Assembly (NCBI GenBank): GCA_023435435.1 | Contig: JAEYRW010000108.1 | Span: forward strand, 1 to 9,342 | Direction: 5' to 3' | Length of the DNA stretch: 9,342 nt | Origin: Bacillota bacterium | GTDB taxonomy: Bacteria; Bacillota; Clostridia; Christensenellales; Aristaeellaceae | Shown here: positions 6,369 through 9,342 of the stretch, piece by piece | Numbering within the stretch: position 1 is the first letter of the stretch | How the letters are laid out: the number at the start of each line of letters is the position of its first letter | Notes under the pieces: generated by a model | The model's database searches: none | Told to the model about the DNA's origin: nothing | What the model saw: the letters and a program-made list of their open reading frames with translations, nothing else | Position numbers and translations under genes: made by a program

Positions 6369-6373
6369 GACAG
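6350..6373. promoter_or_regulatory. 24-bp nested palindrome, candidate NiaR operator
   Basis: The plus strand reads CTGTC-N2-GACA-N2-TGTC-N2-GACAG: all 18 specified bases are symmetric about the centre (6361/6362), and only the six N positions break symmetry. It covers the predicted start point of the transporter promoter and contains the -35 box of the niaR promoter, so a bound repressor would block both. NiaR is the obvious candidate because it is encoded next door and regulates such genes. The match to the known NiaR motif was not checked. Confidence 0.75.
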
Positions 6374-6374
6374 A

Positions 6375-6378
6375 AAGG
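6375..6378 (+). promoter_or_regulatory. Ribosome binding site deciding the transporter start
   Basis: AAGG ends ten bases before ATG 6389. The earlier in-frame GTG (6362) lies only about six bases after the predicted transcription start, sits inside the operator and has no ribosome site, so ATG 6389 is preferred. Confidence 0.55.
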
Positions 6379-6388
6379 CGGCGGTTGG

Positions 6389-7411
6389 ATGTCGGCAATC
6401 AAGGCATATCTCGAGCGCAAGGATGTGCACATTTCGGCGAAGCGGTACTTCGTGGACGCCATGGGCGCGATGGCGCTGGGCCTGTTCGCGTCCCTGCTCA
6501 TCGGGACGATCTTCTCGCAACTCTCCGATCTATTGAACTTCCCCTGGCTTGCCAAGGCCGCCGACTACGCGAAGTCCGCCACCGGCCCCGCCATGGCGTG
6601 CGCCATCGGCATGGCGCTCAGGGCGCCGAACCTGGTGCTGTTCTCCCTCCTGGGCGTGGGCGCGGGCGCGAACGCCCTGGGCGGGCCCTTGGGCACGCTG
6701 TTTTGCGCCATCTTCGCCGCCGAAACGGGCAAGCTCGTTTCCAAGGCCACCAAGGTGGACATTCTCGTCACCCCCACAGTCACGATCCTCTCGGGCGTGG
6801 CGCTTGCGACGCTCATCGGCCCCGGCATCTCGCAGATCATGACGTGGCTGGGAAACGTCATCATGTCGGCGACGGAGCTTCAGCCCCTGCTCATGGGCGC
6901 GGCGGTGTCCGTCATCGTCGGCGTCATCCTTACTCTGCCCATCAGCTCCGCCGCGGTATGTACGATGCTTTCCCTCACGGGCCTCGCGGGCGGCGCGGCC
7001 ACCGCGGGCTGCTGCGCTCAGATGGTGGGCTTCGCGGTCATGTCGTTCTACGAGAACCGCTGGGGCGGGCTCGTGGCGCAGGGCCTCGGCACGTCCATGC
7101 TGCAAATGGGCAACATCGTGAAAAACCCGCGCGTCTGGATTCCCCCGACCCTGGCGGCCGCCATCACCGGGCCCGTGGCCACCATGGTCTTCGCGCTCCA
7201 GAACGGCATCCCCGTGGCGTCCGGCATGGGCACATGCGGGCTGGTGGGGCCCATCGGCGTCATGGCGTGGGACGGCTTCGGCTCCGCCTGGAGCTGGGTC
7301 GGGCTCGTCGCGGTCTGTTTCGTCCTGCCCGCGGTTCTGACGCCCCTCATCGCGCTCCCCATGCGCAAAATGGGTTGGATCAAACAGGGGGATTTGAAGC
7401 TCGACCTTTGA
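6389..7411 (+). CDS. Orphan PTS_EIIC_2-family membrane transporter, candidate niacin-related permease
   Basis: This 340-residue integral membrane protein has about nine or ten hydrophobic segments (for example 22-42, 66-79, 83-112, 130-155, 166-184, 205-222, 252-275, 302-324). The segments QGLGTSMLQMGNIVKNPRVW (231-250) and GMGTCGLVGPIG (279-290) are typical of the EIIC-like family usually annotated as PTS sugar transporter subunit IIC (Pfam PTS_EIIC_2). No IIA or IIB domain is fused and none is encoded nearby, so phosphotransfer is doubtful. The gene is divergent from niaR and its promoter is overlapped by the candidate NiaR operator. NiaR regulons are known to include vitamin transporters (niaP, niaX, niaY). 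I recall a subsystem class called nicotinate-regulated transporter (BH3254 type) that may be this family, but cannot verify it. Uptake of nicotinate, nicotinamide or a related precursor is the working inference. A sugar remains possible. Confidence 0.85.
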   Translation: MSAIKAYLERKDVHISAKRYFVDAMGAMALGLFASLLIGTIFSQLSDLLNFPWLAKAADYAKSATGPAMACAIGMALRAPNLVLFSLLGVGAGANALGGPLGTLFCAIFAAETGKLVSKATKVDILVTPTVTILSGVALATLIGPGISQIMTWLGNVIMSATELQPLLMGAAVSVIVGVILTLPISSAAVCTMLSLTGLAGGAATAGCCAQMVGFAVMSFYENRWGGLVAQGLGTSMLQMGNIVKNPRVWIPPTLAAAITGPVATMVFALQNGIPVASGMGTCGLVGPIGVMAWDGFGSAWSWVGLVAVCFVLPAVLTPLIALPMRKMGWIKQGDLKLDL

Positions 7412-9342
7412 CGAACCGGTCAAAGATGGAAAGAAGCGCCGGGAGCAAGACCAGGATCATGAAAATCGAAATCGCGGCGCCCCGCGAAAGCAGGAGCCCG
7501 ATGGACGAGATATAGGAAACCGTCGTCACTTTGCCCACGATGAACCCCGCGGTCACGAGAATGAGGCCGGAGGTCAATATCGTGGGCAATGCCAATGTAA
7601 TGGCCCTGGAAAGCGCCTCGGCGGGCGGATGCGCGGCGCGCGCCGCGCGGTAATGGCTCGTGAGCAAAATCCCGTAATCGATGGTGGCGCCCATCTGCAT
7701 CGCCATGCAGATGAGGTAGGACATGAAGAAGATGGGCTTTCCCGCCACGTAGGAGGTGGCCATGGTCACCCAGATGGCCCCCTGAATCACGCACACCAGC
7801 AGCACCGGCACCGAAAGCGAGCGGAACGAAACCGCGATGATGAGAAGAAGCGCCGCGACCGTCAAAAGGTTCACCCGCAACAGGTCGCCCGTGAATGCCC
7901 GGCTGATGTCGTAACTCGAGACGGACGAGCCCACGATGCCGAAATCGCCGCCGTAGACCGCCCGCGCCCTTTCCACCATCCCCTCGATGGCGTCGTACGT
8001 CTCGTCCGAGGAATAGGGCAAATCGAGGGTAAAGATCATGCGGGAATAGCCGTCCGAAAGAAACGCCGCCCGCGCCTGGTCGAGCTGATTTTTGAGCGCG
8101 ACCACCTTTTCATTGTCGGGCATGGAGGTCATCGCCGTTTCGACAAGGACGTCCGCGCGCACGCTGTCCCCCAGCCCATGCTGGCGGAAAAACAGATTCA
8201 CCAGGGCTTCTGACATGCCGAGCATTTCCGAAACGTCCTTGGCGGTATAGCTTTGGATCGCCGCCGCGCCGGTGGTCACCATGGCCCGCGCGGCGGTGAC
8301 GACGTCCCTTCCGTCCGTCTGAATGGCGGAAACCGCGTCCACAAGCGCCCTTTGCTTTTCATAGTCCTCGTCGGTCCCGGCGCTGGGCACCAACAGCATG
8401 ACCGTGTTGTCCGAGCCGAAGACCTCGTTGACGCGGTGCGCCGAAAAACGGTCGTCCACGTCGATGAACAGATAGCTGTTCATGCTCTGAAGCCAGAAGG
8501 AAACGCCGATCAAAACCAGCATGACGCCAGCGATGCCCCAGCGCCCCCACCTTGCGAACGCGGCAAAGCGCGCGCCGCCGAACCCAAGGGGCCTGTGGGC
8601 GGTGCGCCGAAGCAGGCGCGGCATGGAGAGAATCAGCCCGGGCATGGCCAAAAACACCGTCAGCATGCTGATGAGGATGCCCTTGGAGAGCACGATGCCG
8701 ATGTCGAAGCCGATTGTGAAGCTCATAAACAGCAGCGACAAAAAGCCCGCGACGGTGGTGAGCGCGGAGGACGAAATGGGCATGAAGGAGCGCGCCAGGG
8801 CCTGGGTCATGGCCTCCCGGTCGGAAAGACCCTCCGCCCGAAGCGCGTCGAACATATGTAGGAGCATGATTGTGTAGTCCATGGAGAGCGCGAGCTGCAG
8901 GATGGCGCACACCGCGAACGTCACGAAGGAAATGGTGCCGAACACCCAGTTGGTGCCCATGTTGACGAGGATGGAGATGGCGAGAACCAAAAGGATCGGA
9001 ATCGGCTCCGCCCACGCGTGAGACGTGGCGAGCAGAACCAGAATCACCACGGCCACCGAAATGATGAGCGAAACGCGGACTTCCCTGGACAGGGAATTCT
9101 GGATGTCGAGGGTATTGGCGACGGATCCGGCAACCACCGTCTCCCCCTCCGCCGCGAACATCGACCGAAGAGATTCGACGACGGGGACCCCGTCCACGCC
9201 ATCCTCAAGCACCACATTCACGAGCTGAACGCGCGCGCCGTCCGCGGTCCTGTCCCCCGTTTCCGGGTCATAGGAGGCGAGAAGCACGCCGTCCAGCCCC
9301 TTGACGGCGGAGAGGTGGGGCGCGCATGTATAAAAATAGCGG
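7380..9342 (-). CDS. MMPL/RND-family membrane transporter, 5' end beyond the window
   Basis: The reading frame is open to the right edge, so about 653 codons are seen and the true start is missing. The first GTG in view (9287) is only an internal codon. Residue numbers below count from it. The layout is that of an MMPL-type RND pump: the end of a first extracytoplasmic domain (1-65), transmembrane segments at about 71-89, 94-112, 116-136, 167-190 and 196-222, one more at 249-267, a large second extracytoplasmic domain (about 270-468), and a second five-helix bundle (470-620). The two halves each carry an Asp-Tyr pair in a membrane helix, SMDY (Asp137) and TIDY (Asp537), expected to relay protons. 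Relatives export lipids or hydrophobic compounds, but the substrate here is unknown. Probably only the first helix and part of the first loop are missing. The 3' end overlaps the EIIC-like gene tail to tail. Confidence 0.9.
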   Translation of the reverse strand, partial: RYFYTCAPHLSAVKGLDGVLLASYDPETGDRTADGARVQLVNVVLEDGVDGVPVVESLRSMFAAEGETVVAGSVANTLDIQNSLSREVRVSLIISVAVVILVLLATSHAWAEPIPILLVLAISILVNMGTNWVFGTISFVTFAVCAILQLALSMDYTIMLLHMFDALRAEGLSDREAMTQALARSFMPISSSALTTVAGFLSLLFMSFTIGFDIGIVLSKGILISMLTVFLAMPGLILSMPRLLRRTAHRPLGFGGARFAAFARWGRWGIAGVMLVLIGVSFWLQSMNSYLFIDVDDRFSAHRVNEVFGSDNTVMLLVPSAGTDEDYEKQRALVDAVSAIQTDGRDVVTAARAMVTTGAAAIQSYTAKDVSEMLGMSEALVNLFFRQHGLGDSVRADVLVETAMTSMPDNEKVVALKNQLDQARAAFLSDGYSRMIFTLDLPYSSDETYDAIEGMVERARAVYGGDFGIVGSSVSSYDISRAFTGDLLRVNLLTVAALLLIIAVSFRSLSVPVLLVCVIQGAIWVTMATSYVAGKPIFFMSYLICMAMQMGATIDYGILLTSHYRAARAAHPPAEALSRAITLALPTILTSGLILVTAGFIVGKVTTVSYISSIGLLLSRGAAISIFMILVLLPALLSIFDRFVKGRASNPPV
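7406..7425. other. Small inverted repeat at the convergent gene ends
   Basis: CTTTGAC (7406-7412) and GTCAAAG (7419-7425) can pair across a six-base loop, right at the TGA of the EIIC-like gene and inside the end of the MMPL gene. The stem is short and no T run follows on either strand, so it is not a convincing intrinsic terminator. It is the only candidate 3'-end structure seen for the EIIC-like transcript. Confidence 0.35.

Noticed and set aside
7406..7425. Inverted repeat as a bidirectional terminator
   Set aside because: A seven-base-pair, moderately AT-rich stem with no following T run on either strand is too weak to call a terminator.
6385..7515. A 376-codon plus-strand frame overlapping the EIIC-like gene
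   Set aside because: It is rich in Arg, Gly and His with no hydrophobic pattern, whereas the other frame encodes a coherent multi-helix membrane protein.

Overview
The window looks like chromosome from a high-GC, strictly anaerobic Gram-positive, most likely a gut-dwelling member of the Clostridia. The evidence is textbook sigma-A promoters (TTGACA / TATAAT), GGAGG-type ribosome binding sites, a Firmicute-type NiaR repressor, a clostridial aldo/keto reductase with ferredoxin-like cysteines, and an intracellular fucosidase of the kind that handles host glycan fragments. No RNA gene, insertion sequence or CRISPR array was seen. The first 24 bases are a pure C run that probably marks an assembly contig edge.

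Layout. (1) About 39-3596, minus strand: one tightly packed operon reading GH29 alpha-L-fucosidase, nitroreductase-family flavoprotein, [4Fe-4S] aldo/keto reductase, GNAT acetyltransferase. Junctions overlap or are a few bases apart. An extended -10 promoter (about 3623-3631) and a perfect 16-bp palindrome (3670-3685) precede it. (2) 3746-6302, minus strand: a three-gene NAD salvage operon, niaR, pncB, nadD, joined by TGATG stop/start overlaps and closed by a strong intrinsic terminator whose stem includes the last codons of nadD. (3) 6389-7411, plus strand: an orphan PTS_EIIC_2-type membrane protein, divergent from niaR. (4) 7380 to the right edge, minus strand: the C-terminal majority of an MMPL/RND-type membrane transporter, cut by the window and overlapping the 3' end of the EIIC gene by 32 bp.

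How the parts work together. PncB turns nicotinate into NaMN, NadD turns NaMN into NaAD, and NiaR is the niacin-sensing repressor of such genes. The 60-bp divergent region between niaR and the EIIC gene is the most striking part of the window. It holds two perfect-consensus promoters, one per strand, whose -10 boxes overlap inside one palindromic ATTATATAAT. A nested 24-bp palindrome covers the start point of one promoter and the -35 box of the other. One repressor dimer there could shut both promoters. This makes the EIIC-like protein a good candidate for a niacin (or related precursor) transporter rather than a sugar PTS component. The functional links for the fucosidase operon are much less certain.
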